Assembly: GCA_949752795.1 (NCBI GenBank)
Contig: OX457061.1
Span: 39,650,338 to 39,714,337, forward strand
Origin: Hyperoodon ampullatus
Lineage: Eukaryota; Chordata; Mammalia; Artiodactyla; Ziphiidae
Direction of reading: 5' to 3'
DNA length: 64,000 bases
Each line of letters opens with the position of its first letter. Position 1 is the first letter of the stretch. A program made the translations under genes and the position numbers. Below, in pieces: positions 12,244 through 23,004 of this stretch. The notes under the pieces are model-generated. The model ran no database searches, had not been told where the DNA came from, and saw only the letters and a list, made by a program, of their open reading frames with translations.

Positions 12244-12329
12244 GAAGGGTAGGTGACCTCTAATGAGCCTTAATTATCTATGAAAACACAGCTGGGAATG
12301 GCTAGGAAGGTAATGTGTTGCAAAAGAAA

Positions 12330-12480
12330 GAACAATACCCCAGTATCAAATGCCATTAGTTTAAATTTAAGTCCTGCCACTTGCTAACTATGCATTCCTG
12401 AACAAATTCATGCAATGACTCTGAGATTTAGTTTCCTTATCTATTACATGTGTGTAATACCTGCCTTACATACCTCAAAA
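12330..12480 (+). mobile_element. MIR SINE fossil
   Basis: The central MIR core is readable: GTCCTGCCACTTGCTAACTATG, with the usual TTTCCTTATCTATTA stretch and a following AATACCTGCCTTACATACCTC. MIRs are ancient tRNA-derived SINEs shared by all mammals. The head and the 3' end are truncated or decayed. Confidence 0.8.
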
Positions 12481-12535
12481 TACAGTGGAGTTTCTTCTAA
12501 TTTGAAGGTTAGGTTCTAAATAAATGTTTAATGCA

Positions 12536-12602
12536 GAAATGTATGTACATATATATGGTATATGGTGTATGTGTATGTATATGTATATGATACATATGTA
12601 TG
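12536..12602. repeat. TATG/TACA-rich low-complexity tract
   Basis: This is an imperfect alternating purine-pyrimidine tract built of ATGTA, TATATG and GTGTATG words. It follows the MIR and is likely length-variable. The short frames crossing it (68 and 73 codons) are produced by the repeat. Confidence 0.85.
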
Positions 12603-14055
12603 TTCTTGGAAATGCCTTTAAATCTCCCATTAAATACACCTTTTTATTAAATCCAACACAAGTAGGTAAAGGCCTTGCATACTCATCTAGTGACATCTTC
12701 CTAGAAATTTGGCATCATGGTTTGTTGTAACATCTTTCAGTCCCATGAGGTTCAAATTCCCTTCTATCACCAAGAAGGGGTGGAGAGTACAGTAATAGCA
12801 CAAATCCCCTATGGATTGCCCCCTGATCCTGGAAGACACAAGAGTAGTTTCAAATCAACTTTCAATACATTTGTGTAAACTGTTGTATCCTTTTTCAGAA
12901 GGAATAATCCACAACATTCACTTATAAACAGAAACATAAATTGCAATGGATATTTTTCTTTTTGAAAAGGCTCTTGAATTTATTGACAGACCTCTGCCTA
13001 AACTGATGAATTAATTTGTTTGGGCCAGATTTCATAAATCCTCTAATAATTCTTCCCTTTATACATGTTGACTTGATTTTTTTAGATCTATAGCCTGTGG
13101 TTTAAATGTTTTAACCTTTACTACTTTAATCAGCTAACATTTATTTCAGGGTTGGATGATGACTGACCATTGAAAGATACAGCTAACTAAAATATAAATT
13201 CTAATTTGTCAGTTAAATAAACCTGAATATCTAAATAATAAGTAGAAACCAAATATCTAAATAATAAGTAGAAATCAATCTATGTCACTGAACTTTGAAA
13301 TGTTTGATGTAACTCTTTCTCTTCCAGGGCTATGTTGAGGATAAATTTCTAGGTATTGCTACAAAGCTTGGACATGCATATCATTGCCCCACTTAGATAT
13401 GGCTGGTTTAGCTTGGCTGTATACAAGCAGACTTTTAACTGTATAAGTAGATTTATTTATGATGTGTTAGACTCTTTTTTCATTAATACATGAAAGCTAA
13501 GTACCAATTTAGCATGATTCAAATCAAGCTTTAGTACAAAATTCAGCAGAGCTTTTAAATTTTTAGTCTTGTTAACTTACTACACTAAAATTGAGATGCA
13601 CATTGCTTACCATAAACAAGTTTAAAATCAAGTTTGGTAAAAATCTTTCAAAGACTGTATATAAGCTTTTTGAGTGTCTGTTAGAAAATTGTATTTCTAG
13701 AGCCCAATTAACCAAATGTCATGGGTCTTTTCTTATGGTTAACTGTAACAGGGCAATGAGAGAAATTCAGTGGATCACTTACTGGTCATAACAAGTATGG
13801 ATTTAAGTTGGTAACATTTTCATTTTTGTTAAGAGCTCTCTCATTGTCTAGGATTCCCATTAGGTTATTGCAGTGAGATTGGTAATAATTTTCAAGATAA
13901 TATGCCTTCTATGCATTGGGAAGACCATTTGGTTATGACTGTTCCAATCTTAGGTTGGTTAAGTGTAAGATAAAGGATAAAGCACAGTTAAAATGAGTAT
14001 GCATTAGAGTTACCTCAAGTCCTAGTTAAAACAAAGATTGCTTCCAGAGTGTCAA
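12603..14055. other. unique A+T-rich DNA with one 26-bp tandem duplication
   Basis: No transposon family or exon was recognised. The stretch holds one local tandem duplication, listed separately at 13226-13277. Frames are short and unconvincing. Confidence 0.6.
13226..13277. repeat. 26-bp tandem duplication
   Basis: Two adjacent 26-base copies, each starting AATATCTAAATAATAAG, differ by one base (AAACCA at the end of the first, AAATCA at the end of the second). High identity against a unique background points to a recent local duplication, probably by replication slippage. Confidence 0.93.
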
Positions 14056-14652
14056 GGTTATTCAGTGGGGAAAGGACAGTCTTTTCAACAAATGATGCTG
14101 GGAAAGCTGACTATCCATATGCAAAAGAATAAAGCTGGACCCTTATCTTCAACCAAAAATTAATTCAAAATGGATCAAGAACCTAAATACAAGAGCTAAA
14201 AACTATAAAGCTCTTAGAAAAAAACACTGGGGGAAGTTTTCATGACATTGGATTTGGCAATGATTTCTTGGATGACACCAAAAGTACAAGAAACAAAAGA
14301 AAAAAAATAGATAATTGAACTTCATGAAAATTTAAAACATTTGTGCATCAAAGGATGCTATCAAGAGAGTGAAAAGATAACCCACAGAATGGGAGAAAAC
14401 GCTTGCAGATCATATATCTGATGAAGAATTAATATCCAGAATATAAAGATATATTAAAATATAACTTTAAAAAGATACATATAAAATATAAATCCTAAAA
14501 CTCAGCAACAAAAAATTAACAACACGATTCAAAAAGTGGGCAAAGGACTTGAAGATATTTCTCCAAAGAAGATATGCCAATGACCGATAAGCACATGAAA
14601 AGATGTTTACGTCACTAGTCACTAGGGAAATGCTTATCAAAACCACAGTGAG

Positions 14653-14851
14653 GGGCTTCCCTGGTGGCGCAGTGGTTGAGAGTCCGCCTGCTGATGCAGG
14701 GCACATGGGTTCGTGCCCTGGTCCGGGAAGATCCCACATGCCACAGAGCAGCTGGGCCCGTGAGCCATGGCCATTGAGCCTGCACGTCTGGAGCCTGTGC
14801 TCCACAACAGGAGAGACCACAACAGTGAGAGGCCCACGTACCAAAAAAAAA
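14653..14851 (+). mobile_element. CHR-2 SINE, copy 1
   Basis: This is a tRNA-derived SINE with pol III promoter boxes still readable: box A TGGCGCAGTGG (14665-14675) and box B GGTTCGTGCCC (14708-14718). The tail is a short A run. Target-site duplications AAAACCACAGTGAG (14639-14652) and AAAACCACAGTAAG (14852-14865) differ by one base. It sits inside the older L1 half. The strong GGCTTCCCTGG head and few changes mark it as young, and it is one of the features that points to a cetacean. Confidence 0.95.
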
Positions 14852-15259
14852 AAAACCACAGTAAGATACTGATTCACACCCATTAGGATGGCTATTATTA
14901 AAATAAATAAATAAAAAATTAAACAGCAAGTATTGATAAGGATGTGGAGAAATTAGAGCCTGTGTACATTGCTTATATAACTGTAAAAAGGTGCAGCCAC
15001 TGTAGAAAATAGTTTGGCAGTTCTTCAAAGAGTTAACTCAGAATTATCATATGATCCAGCAATTCCACTTCTCAGTATATACTCACAAGAATTGAAAGCA
15101 GAGACCCATTTACTGTACACCAATGTTCATAGCAGCAGTATCCATAATAGCTAAAAGATGGAAACAACCCAAATATCCATCAATAGGTCAATGGCTAAAC
15201 AAAAGGTCTTCTATACATACAATGGAATATTATTCAGCTGTTAAAAAAAATGAAATTTT

Positions 15260-15459
15260 GGGCTTCCCTGGTGGTGCAGTGGTTGAGAAGTCCACCTGCC
15301 GATGCAGGGGACACAGGTTCGTGCCCCAGTCCGGGAAGATCCCACATGCCGCAGAGCAGCTGGGCCCGTGAGCCATGGCCGCTGAGCCTGCGCGTCCGGA
15401 GCCTGTGCTCCGCAGTGGGAGAGGCCACAACAGTGAGAGGCCCACGTAGCGCAAAAAAA
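15260..15459 (+). mobile_element. CHR-2 SINE, copy 2
   Basis: Structure matches copy 1 and it lies about 400 bp downstream in the same host L1. Box A reads TGGTGCAGTGG (15272-15282) and box B GGTTCGTGCCC (15316-15326). The duplicated target AAAAATGAAATTT flanks it (about 15246-15258 and 15462-15474). The A tail merges with the A-rich target, so the right boundary is uncertain by a few bases. Confidence 0.95.
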
Positions 15460-15832
15460 AAAAAAATGAAATTTAGATACATGCTCCAACATAGATGAGT
15501 CTTTAAAACATTATGCTAAGTGAAATAAGCCAGACACAGAAAGACAAATATTGTCTGATTCCATTTATGTGAGGTATCTAGAGTAGGCAAATTTATAAAG
15601 ATAGGCAGTGGAATAGAGAGACTGGGAGTAGGGTGGAGGAAATGGGGAGTTGTTATTTAATGGGTATGGAGTTTCTGTTTGAAATGATGGAAGAAGTTCT
15701 GGAAATGGATAATGGTGATGATTACACAACAATGTTAATGCACTTAACACTACTAAATTGAACACCATACAAATTGTTTAAAGGGCATATTTATCTCATG
15801 TGTATTTTGTCACACACACACAAATACCCCAC

Positions 15833-15952
15833 AGATTCCTGGGTCCTATTCCCAGAGTCTCTGGCTCTGGGTTGGAGCCAGAGAATTTACATTTCTAACA
15901 AGTTTCCCAGTGATACTCATGCTGCTGGCCTAGAAACCACACTTGAAGAAAC
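15833..15952 (+). mobile_element. MER5-type hAT transposon fragment
   Basis: The central and right part of a MER5A-like element is readable: GATTCCTGGGTCC, then CAGAGAATTTACATTTCTAA, then GATACTCATGCTGCTGGCC and CCACACTTGAAGAAACC. The left terminal repeat is missing. It directly follows the L1 half. It is a second, independent MER5 copy besides the one at 12100. Confidence 0.78.
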
Positions 15953-16687
15953 CTCTCCTTTAAAGACTAGTTTTTCCCACCCAACAAGAGGAGAAATTCA
16001 AAAGAGGATTAAAAAAATGTTGAAGGTACTGGATACTGGAAACTCAGTGTTAAGAAGGATTCTTGAGTCATGTCCAGTCTCGATGGAACAGAGCTCTAGG
16101 ACAGAGTAATAATGCACACTGTAGGTACAGGAGGAGCAACTGACAGTACATGCCACACATTCATCATCCACAGGTTGACTGGTTTTAGTCTTGTTTATAG
16201 TACAATCTCACTCTTACACTCAAGTTTAATTCACATCACAGAATTATACCTCTTTGGTGTAAGGCTTCAGCAAAAGTTAAGTCAAAGTGACCCAGCCAGG
16301 GTGTTGGGTTTTTCTTTTTCTGGGAGGGGGTGGGGAGAAGTGTGAGGTAGGGAAATGGAGGAGGAGAGGAAAGGACTAGAATAAAGTGAAGAAGGCACAA
16401 GGGCAAAACTGACAGAATCAAGTTGAAGAAGAGAGTGTCAAACAGAAAAGTGTGTGCAAAGATTTCTTGTGGATTCCCAAGTACTCAATTAAAAGCAGAC
16501 TGAAACTTGAGAACTGGGTTGAAGGCTAAAGACTGTGAAGCAGGTAAGGGTGGTCAATGCATTTTTCAGCCAGCCCCATCACTGGCTCAGAATCTCTTAG
16601 ACATGGCTCCTCTTAGGCAAGTTGTACCAGAAGCCCAAGTTTCATCTGGAATTCAAGAACTCTTCATGTTTTGAATATGGCCCAGAG
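15953..16687. other. unique non-coding DNA
   Basis: I recognise no repeat family here. A purine-rich stretch with GGAGGAGAGGAAAGG lies near 16358-16375. The short frames are not supported. Confidence 0.55.
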
Positions 16688-16937
16688 CAGGGGTCCCCAA
16701 TCCCTGAGCTGTGGACTAGTACCAGTCCGCTGCCTGTTAGGAACCGGGCCGCACAGCAGGAGGTGAGTGGCGTGCCAGTGACTGAAGCTTCATCTGCCGC
16801 TCCCCATCGCTCCCCATTGCTTGCATTACTGCCTGAACCATCGCTGGCATTGCCACCTGAAACATCCCCCCACCATCAGTGGAAAAATTGTCTTCCACAA
16901 AACCGTTCCCTGGTGCTAAAATGTTTGGGGACCACTG
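16688..16937 (-). mobile_element. MER1-type hAT transposon with terminal inverted repeats
   Basis: The left end CAGGGGTCCCCAATCCC pairs with the right end GGGGACCACTG, giving imperfect terminal inverted repeats. Inside are GTTAGGAACCGGGCCGCACA and TGGAAAAATTGTCTTCCACA, both hallmarks of the MER1 group of non-autonomous hAT-Charlie elements. The flanks GCCCAGAG (16680-16687) and GCCTAGAA (16938-16945) match at 6 of 8 positions, as expected for an old 8-bp hAT target duplication. At 250 bp it is shorter than the remembered MER1B consensus of about 340 bp, and the central part is different. A 139-codon frame across it is not a gene. Confidence 0.85.
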
Positions 16938-16945
16938 GCCTAGAA

Positions 16946-17270
16946 AACACATGTGGTCCACAGGCTGCATGTTTGCCACCCATGACTTTGAGCCACATTT
17001 ACAGGAGCCAGTCAACAAATCAATATGCTGAGTCAGAATAAAATCTAACACTTAAAAAATAGTATCCAAATACACATTTATAAATGTTGCCATATTAAGC
17101 ACTCAAAGGGTCCCATTAATAATAAACTCTTTAGACACAAAAGGCATTTATGTCACAAATTATGTTACAAGTTATAAATAAAAGGTAAAGCAGCTGAGAA
17201 TGTAAAGCCAGGAATCCTAAATTCTGTTACTCACTTAAGCACAGGCCTAAAAAAATGGCGTTCACCTCTC
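16946..17270. other. unique non-coding DNA
   Basis: No family was recognised between the MER1-type element and the ERV LTR. It is A+T-rich with no convincing open frame. Confidence 0.55.
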
Positions 17271-17290
17271 TGTTACCAACCAGGGTTCTT

Positions 17291-17653
17291 TGTTGTTTTT
17301 TTTTTTTTTTCCACTGTTGTGTCCTTGGAGCTAGGAAAGCTTCAATAAATATTTACTGAGTGAATGAATAAAGGCATTTAGATTTGTTATATTAAGGACC
17401 ACAGTGCCATGATAAATTCTTTTTTCTTTTTAACATCTTTATTGGAGTATATTGCTTTACAAAGGTGTGTTAGTTTCTGCTGCATAACAAAGTGAATCCG
17501 CTATACATATACATATATCCCTATATCCCCTCCCTCTAGTGTCTCCCTCCCACCCTCCCTATCCCACCCCTCTAGGTGGTCACAAAGCCCTGAGCTGATC
17601 TCCCTATGCTATGTGGCTGCTTCCCACTAGCTATCTATTTTACATCTGGTAGT
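17291..17653 (-). mobile_element. 5'-truncated L1 with probable 3' transduction
   Basis: The 15-bp duplication CCAACCAGGGTTCTT is perfect at 17276-17290 and 17654-17668, so everything between arrived in one event. In insertion sense (minus strand), the order is: a truncated L1 3' UTR (17653 down to about 17431, ending with the AAGATGTTAAAAAG-type terminus), a short A run (about 17430-17419), about 108 bp of non-L1 sequence (17418-17311), then a second, longer A tail ending in CAACA (17310-17291). Two A tails with foreign DNA between them are the signature of an L1 transcript that read through its own poly(A) signal. An AGTAAA variant lies about 41 bases before the second tail. Confidence 0.82.
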
Positions 17654-18100
17654 CCAACCAGGGTTCTTGGCCTTCTCCAATCAATAGAAACTGACTAGAG
17701 GTCAGACAAGAAATTCAGGCAAGGCTTTATTTGGGTCCCTGCTGCAGCAGGGGGGAGTGTTTGCTCACTCCCCAAGGATGGGGCAAGCTTGTTTCTTACA
17801 TGGGGTGAGGGTAGGGGTGTGTCCAAGGGTCAAGCCAGAGGGGTGGCTTAGGTGTTTTGCCCACCCATTAGGTGATGTTTTGTGCAGGGGTCATGTGCAG
17901 TACCCTGCTTTTGCTCCCCACACCCTGTTTTTACTCCAGGCTCTTTAAAAGTGGCAGTGGGACTTTTTGGTCTCTGTATCTTTTGGGTCCAGAATTTGCC
18001 CTAACTGTGCAGGCACACAAGTATTTTTAGTCCCATACAATTTCTTTGTATTTTGTTGCTTGAGGAGAGATGTGTCCAGGTACAAGCATTGCAGCACTGC

Positions 18101-18140
18101 AGCAAAGGGTCCCAGGTCCCAGCAAAGGGCCCCAGGTCCC
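18101..18140. repeat. two-copy 20-bp tandem repeat
   Basis: The unit AGCAAAGGGTCCCAGGTCCC (18101-18120) is followed at once by a copy with one change (T to C at its tenth base; 18121-18140). It lies in the U3 end of the LTR candidate, where such duplications often vary enhancer copy number. That function is inferred, not shown. Confidence 0.95.
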
Positions 18141-18174
18141 AGCCTGTCTCAATTCAGTTCAGTTTAACACTTTT

Positions 18175-18310
18175 TCTCAAGTACCTACGAGGCACTTAGA
18201 CAAATGATATAAGACCAAGTGTCTGTCTTGAAAGTGTTTAAAATCTAATGAAGAGGGTAAGATAAATACACAAATCAATAAATGCAAGACATGGTAATAA
18301 TTGACCAAGG
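18175..18310 (-). mobile_element. L2 fragment (antisense)
   Basis: The plus strand carries decayed L2 antisense landmarks in order: AAGTACCTACGAGGCACTTAG, then AGTGTCTGTCTTGAAAGTG, then TAAATACACAAATCAATAAATG. L2 is an ancient LINE shared by mammals. Only the 3'-most part remains. Decay makes the edges uncertain. Confidence 0.55.
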
Positions 18311-20766
18311 TTTAAAAACAATGACAACAACAGTGAGTAAGGTGTTAACTTCCCCATATTCCCTTAGACTACTCTTAGCACATTCAGTTCCCAGTACAAA
18401 GTAGACATTTAATAAATGGCTTTTTGAGTGAACTAAATGATCATGTCTCTTCCCAGGCCTAAACAGTCTGCTCATGGCTTAGTCTACAATTTATTCACTC
18501 TTAATTTGCATAAGTAGACTCAGTATGTACTGCTGTACCACAAAATCATGGACAGTTAGTGCTTTAATAATCACAAAATGCTTTATAGTCTTGGGCTCTT
18601 TTACTTAAGAATTAAATAAAAAATAATTCAAAGAGGGTCTTAAATAGAAGAGGATATTGAGGGAACCATGAATACAAATATAGTAAAGGAGGGATTAAAA
18701 TCTGTATGTAGGGTCAGTAAAGTTGGGGGAAATGATTATTTACTGTTTATCTCCAAAACTCACATTTGTTTCTACCAGAGAAGCATGGAATAATTCTTAA
18801 AAGAAGGTTTTCAGAAGTACTGAGAACTGTGTATGAATCAGTCATCCAAGTTTCTCTTAGCATCCAATTCATAACACATATTGTATTTGGCACACTGACC
18901 CATTTTTCTAGGGAGCCAAAGTGGAACATTTCTGATAGTTGAAATCCTTTCATTTTGCACACTGGAGGGTAATTCCTGCAGTTTCCAGCACCCTTCATAT
19001 GCTGGCAGTATGGAGCCTATGTTGCAAAGGAAAAGCAAAAGGAGTTGAGCTGCTTGGAATGTCTTGGCAGTGGAAAAAAGGTTTTTTAAAAGTGACTTCA
19101 AGGCAATGTTATCAAAAGTTAGGAGGTTCTAAACATCTTTTAGCAATTTTTTTTAAAAAAAGGAAAAGCCCAAGACTGATTAATTTCTGTTCTGCTGAAG
19201 AATACAATAATATGTTATGGTTCTTAATCTTACTAGGCAAAATTAATCTTGCTAATTACATGAGTACAGACAAGGCTAGTGAAACTGATGCAGCAAAGCA
19301 ATGAATGGAGAGAAATCAGGCCTTTTGGCAGAATATTATGAGATAATGCTGTAATACAGGATTTTATTATCTGCTTCACAGTGTTTGTAATAATAAAATT
19401 ATAATTCCTTTCACTTTTCTCTATCAAGCAGCATGTACTTAATGCATTACTATTTGACAACTAAGGGAAAGTCTAAGAAACTGACAACATAATATCACAT
19501 CTTACCATATAATTTATTTGGTAATAATAAAGCATTCCTTCAGCTGCTGACCCCGTGTCCACACCTAAGGATTTACCTAGTTTCTCTATTTTCTGTTTTA
19601 CTTTGTGTTCCCCCAGAAACAGACGCCGAAGAAAGGATTTGCATGCAAACAATTTATTTAGGAGTTACAGGGAGTGGTGTCCTGGAGGAAGCTCATGATG
19701 ACTGGGAGAACTGACTGTGCACATCTCTCCTCAGTTCCATGTTCAGTGATGTTGCATTAGGAGCTTGGAATAGACCAAGCAGCAGTATTCACACCATGGA
19801 AATCAACAGGTGCTACACATCAGGGCTGTTTTCGTTGTTTTTTGTTTTCTTTGTGTTTTGAGCACCAGTTTACTAGCACAACATTAGTAGAAGAAACACA
19901 GTAGCAGAGTGAAGTAGTAAAACAGGGAAGGGACACATTATTAAGGGCACATTATTAAATCAGTTGCCCCCAAAATTAAGCTGGAACTTAATTCTGTCGA
20001 GAAGCTGTGGGAAATATAACAAGACATACTGAAAAGGTGTAACACACTGCAAACATGTAACACTGCTGAGGGTAGAGGGAGCTGGAGTATTTATACACCA
20101 ACTGAAATCAGTCATTGTAAAGGGTGGTTGATTCCCCTTGGTAATTCTGTCTCCAGTGAGTGGGGAAGAGTAGCCTTGCCTATCTCCAGCATAGAAATAC
20201 GGCTCTGGGTAGCGGGAAAGAGGCAGGCCAGCGCTGAAGTGATAAGACCCTGTATGGGTGGGGCACAACAGCATCTGCTACAATTTATTTGCCTATAAGA
20301 TAAAAATAAAAACATCTACCATCTCATCTCACATTGACTTAATGGAAATATTCTAATGTAAATATATATAAAAAATATATGCTTTATATATAATTATATG
20401 CTTTTATAGAAACTACTTGGCATTCCTAAAAGAAAGGTAAGATATTCATTCATTGTATTATAATCATTATAAAAATAATAATGAATAATATACCCCATCA
20501 ATCTAGAAAACAAGAGGAATAAAAAAAATTCCTTAGCAGAAAGTCTAGTTAATTCTTTTCATAAATAGAATGTCACTGCTGGAGACCGGCAGTCTATGAA
20601 GCTGAGGTTGACAGTAAAAATAGTATACAATTTGGGGCATAGGCAAAGACATCTACTTAAAATTACCTTCTCCTCTGAACTATCCTGATTACAAACATTT
20701 CCTCTATTGGTTCCCTCTCTGGTTTGGGAACATGAAAGGCCCTGGTGATGATTAAGTAGGTCATTT
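18311..20766. other. mostly unique DNA, possible old LTR scraps
   Basis: No gene was recognised. Near 19605-19670 the plus strand CCCCCAGAAACAGACGCCG followed by ATTTATTTAGGAG resembles the antisense 3' end of an old LTR with a TTTATT (AATAAA) signal, but I cannot name it. The region 20340-20540 is extremely A+T-rich with TATATA words. Frames of up to 121 codons (18939-19304 plus) overlap opposing frames and lack family resemblance. Confidence 0.45.
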
Positions 20767-20781
20767 AAAAATAATACATGA

Positions 20782-21732
20782 CAAAGGAAACAGTAGCAAA
20801 GATCAATAAAACTAAAAGCTCGTTCTTTAAGAAGATAAATAAAATTGTTAAACCATTAGCCAGATTCATCAAGAAAAAAATGGAGAAGACTGAAATCAAC
20901 AGAATTAGAAATGAAAAAGGAGAAGTGACAACTGACACTGCAGAAATACAAAGGAACATGAGAGAGTACTATGAGCAACTATATGCCAATAAAATGGATA
21001 ACCTGGAAGAAATGGACAAATTCTTAGAAATGCACAAGTTTCCAAGACTGAACCAGGAAGAAATAGAAAATATAAACAGACCAATCACAAGCACTGAAAT
21101 TCAAACTGTGATTAAAAATTTTCCAACAGGGCTTCCCTGGTGGCGCAGTGGTTGAGAGTCCGCCTGCCAATGCAGGGGACACAGGTTCATGCCCCGGTCC
21201 GGGAGGATCGCACATGCCGCAGAGCAGCTGGGCCCGTGAGCCATGGCCGCTGAGCCTGAGTGTCCAGAGCCTTTGCTCCGCAACGGGAGAGGCCACAACA
21301 GTGAGAGGCCCGCATATGGCAAAAAAAAAAAAAAAAATCTTCCAACAAGCAAAAGCCCAGGACCAGATGGCTTCACAGGTCAATTCTATCAACATTTAGA
21401 GAAGAGCTAACACCTATCCTTCTCATACTCTTCCAAAATATAGCAGAAGGAGGAACACTCCCAAACTCATTCTACGAGACCACCAACACTTTCATATCAA
21501 AACCAGACAAAGATGTCACAAAAAAAGAAAACTATAGGCCAATATCACTAATGAACTTAGATGCAAAAATCCTCAACAAAATCCTAGCAAACAGAATCCA
21601 ACAGCACATTAAAAGGATCATACACCATGATCAAGTGGGGTTTATCCCAACAATGCAACGATTCTTCAATATATGCAAATCACTCAATGTGATACACCAT
21701 ATTAACTAACTGAAGGATAAAAACCATATGAT
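20782..21732 (+). pseudogene. L1 ORF2 fragment, upstream part of the chimera
   Basis: The fragment runs from the end of the endonuclease-RT linker to the middle of the RT domain. Readable are [29 protein letters not shown] text (20778-21155) and, after the SINE, the DNA for S-P-G-P-D-G-F and the G-F-I-P segment. It stops at 21732, inside the sequence that codes for K-N-H-M-I in intact L1s. The next base belongs to an L1 5' UTR. A CHR-2 SINE interrupts it at 21129. It has stops and indels and is not functional. Confidence 0.85.
21129..21332 (+). mobile_element. CHR-2 SINE, copy 3
   Basis: This is a CHR-2 SINE with box A TGGCGCAGTGG (21141-21151) and box B GGTTCATGCCC (21184-21194), where one CpG has decayed. 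The target duplication AAAAATTTTCCAACA (21114-21128) and AAAAATCTTCCAACA (21333-21347) differs by one base. The insertion lies in the RT-coding part of the ORF2 fragment and so postdates the chimera's formation or its source fragment. Confidence 0.95.
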
Positions 21733-22939
21733 AGGGAGAGGCTTCAAAATGGCGGAAGAGTAAGATGTGGAAATCACCTTCCTCCCCACAAATACATCAG
21801 AAATACAGATTTACATGTGGAACAACTCCTACAGAACACCTACTAAATGCTGGCAGAAGAACTCAGACCTCCCAAAAGGCAAGAAACTCCCCACATACCT
21901 GGGTAGGGCAAAAAACAAAGAAAAAACAGAGACAAAAGAATAGGGACGAGACCTGCACCAGTGGGAGGGAGCCGTGAAGGAGGAAAGGTTTCCACATACT
22001 AGGAAGCCCCTTCGCGGGCAGAGACTGCGGGTGGTGGAGGGGAGGAGTTTCGAAGCCGCCGAGGAGAGCGCAGCCACAGGGGTGCGGAAGGCAAAGCGGA
22101 GAGATTCCCGCACAGAGGATCGGTGCCGACCAGCACTCACTAGCCCGAGAGGCTTGTCTGCTCACACGCCGAGGCGGGTGGGGCTGGGAGCTGAGGCTCG
22201 GGCTTCGGTCGGAGCGAAGGGAGAGGACTGGGGTTGGCGACGTGAGCACAACCTGAAGGGGGCTAATGCGCCACGGTTAGGCGGGAGGGAGTCTGGGAAA
22301 AAGTCTGGAGCTGCCGAAGAGGCAAGAGACTTTTTCTTGCCTCTTTATTTCCTGGTGCTCGAGGAGAGGGGATTAAGAGCGCTGCTCAAAGGAGCTCCAG
22401 AGACGGGCGTGAGCCGCGGCTATCAGCAAGCACCCGAGAGATGGGCATGAGACGCTAAGGCTGCTGCAGCCACCAAGAAGCCTGTGTGCGAGCACAGGTC
22501 ACTATCCACACCTCCCCTCCTGGGAGCCTGTGCAGCCCGACACTGCCAGGGTCCCATGATCCAGGGACAACTTCCCCGGGAGAACGCACAGCGTTCCTCA
22601 GGCTGGTGCAACATCACGCCGGCCTCTGCTGCCGCAGGCTCGCCTCGCACTCCGTACCCCTCCCTGAGTGGGCCAGACCCCCGAATCAGCTGCTCCTTTA
22701 ACCCCGTCCTGTCCGAGGGAAGAACAAATGCCTTCAGGCGACCTACACGCAGAGGCAGGGCCAAATCCAAAGCTGAACCCCAGGAGCTGTGCGAACAAAG
22801 AAGACAAAGGGAAATCTCTCCCAGCAGCTTCAGAAGCAGCGGATTAAATCTCCACAGTCAACTTGAGGTAGCCTGCATCTGTGGAATAACTGAACAGACA
22901 ATGAATCATCCCAAATTGAGGAAGTGGACTTTGGGAGCA

Positions 22940-23004
<65 letters not shown>

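Larger units (their letters stand above)
14056..15827 (+). mobile_element. older L1 3' half (L1MB-like) hosting two young SINEs
   Basis: The plus strand reads through the last third of ORF2 and a 3' UTR. The antisense-free order is clear: a CTGGACCCTTATCTTCAACC region, the block before Y-D-P-A-I-P, GTTCATAGCAGCAGTATCC, then ATGGAATATTATTCAGC, then a 3' UTR ending near GTGTATTTTGTCAC. It is 5' truncated and full of stops. CHR-2 SINEs inserted at 14653 and 15260. An (AC)-rich scrap near 15809-15826 replaces a normal A tail. Confidence 0.78.
17271..18151 (-). mobile_element. ERV solo-LTR candidate (minus strand), split by an L1
   Basis: Read on the minus strand, the block begins TGAGACAGGC (at 18151) and ends GGTAACA (at 17271), the TG...CA ends of a retroviral LTR. 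An AATAAA signal lies on the minus strand near 17725-17731 (plus strand TTTATT), followed by a U5-like stretch. Removing the L1 insertion (17291-17653) and one target copy leaves about 500 bp, a normal LTR length. No matching 4-6 bp duplication is visible outside, so the ends are inferred. No gag, pol or env is next to it. Frames of 60-66 codons inside it are not genes. Confidence 0.55.

Noticed and set aside
14653..14725. tRNA-like sequences at the heads of the SINEs
   Set aside because: They keep box A and box B but not a foldable cloverleaf with anticodon arm, and each is followed by a SINE body and A tail; not tRNA genes.
14467..15028. Overlapping 137-138 codon minus frames, and similar frames at 15230-15498, 21024-21395, 61619-62031
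   Set aside because: These are translations of antisense CHR-2 SINEs (shared G-L-S-L-L-W text at each SINE), not proteins.
16622..17041. 139-codon plus frame
   Set aside because: It spans the MER1-type DNA transposon, whose sequence explains it.
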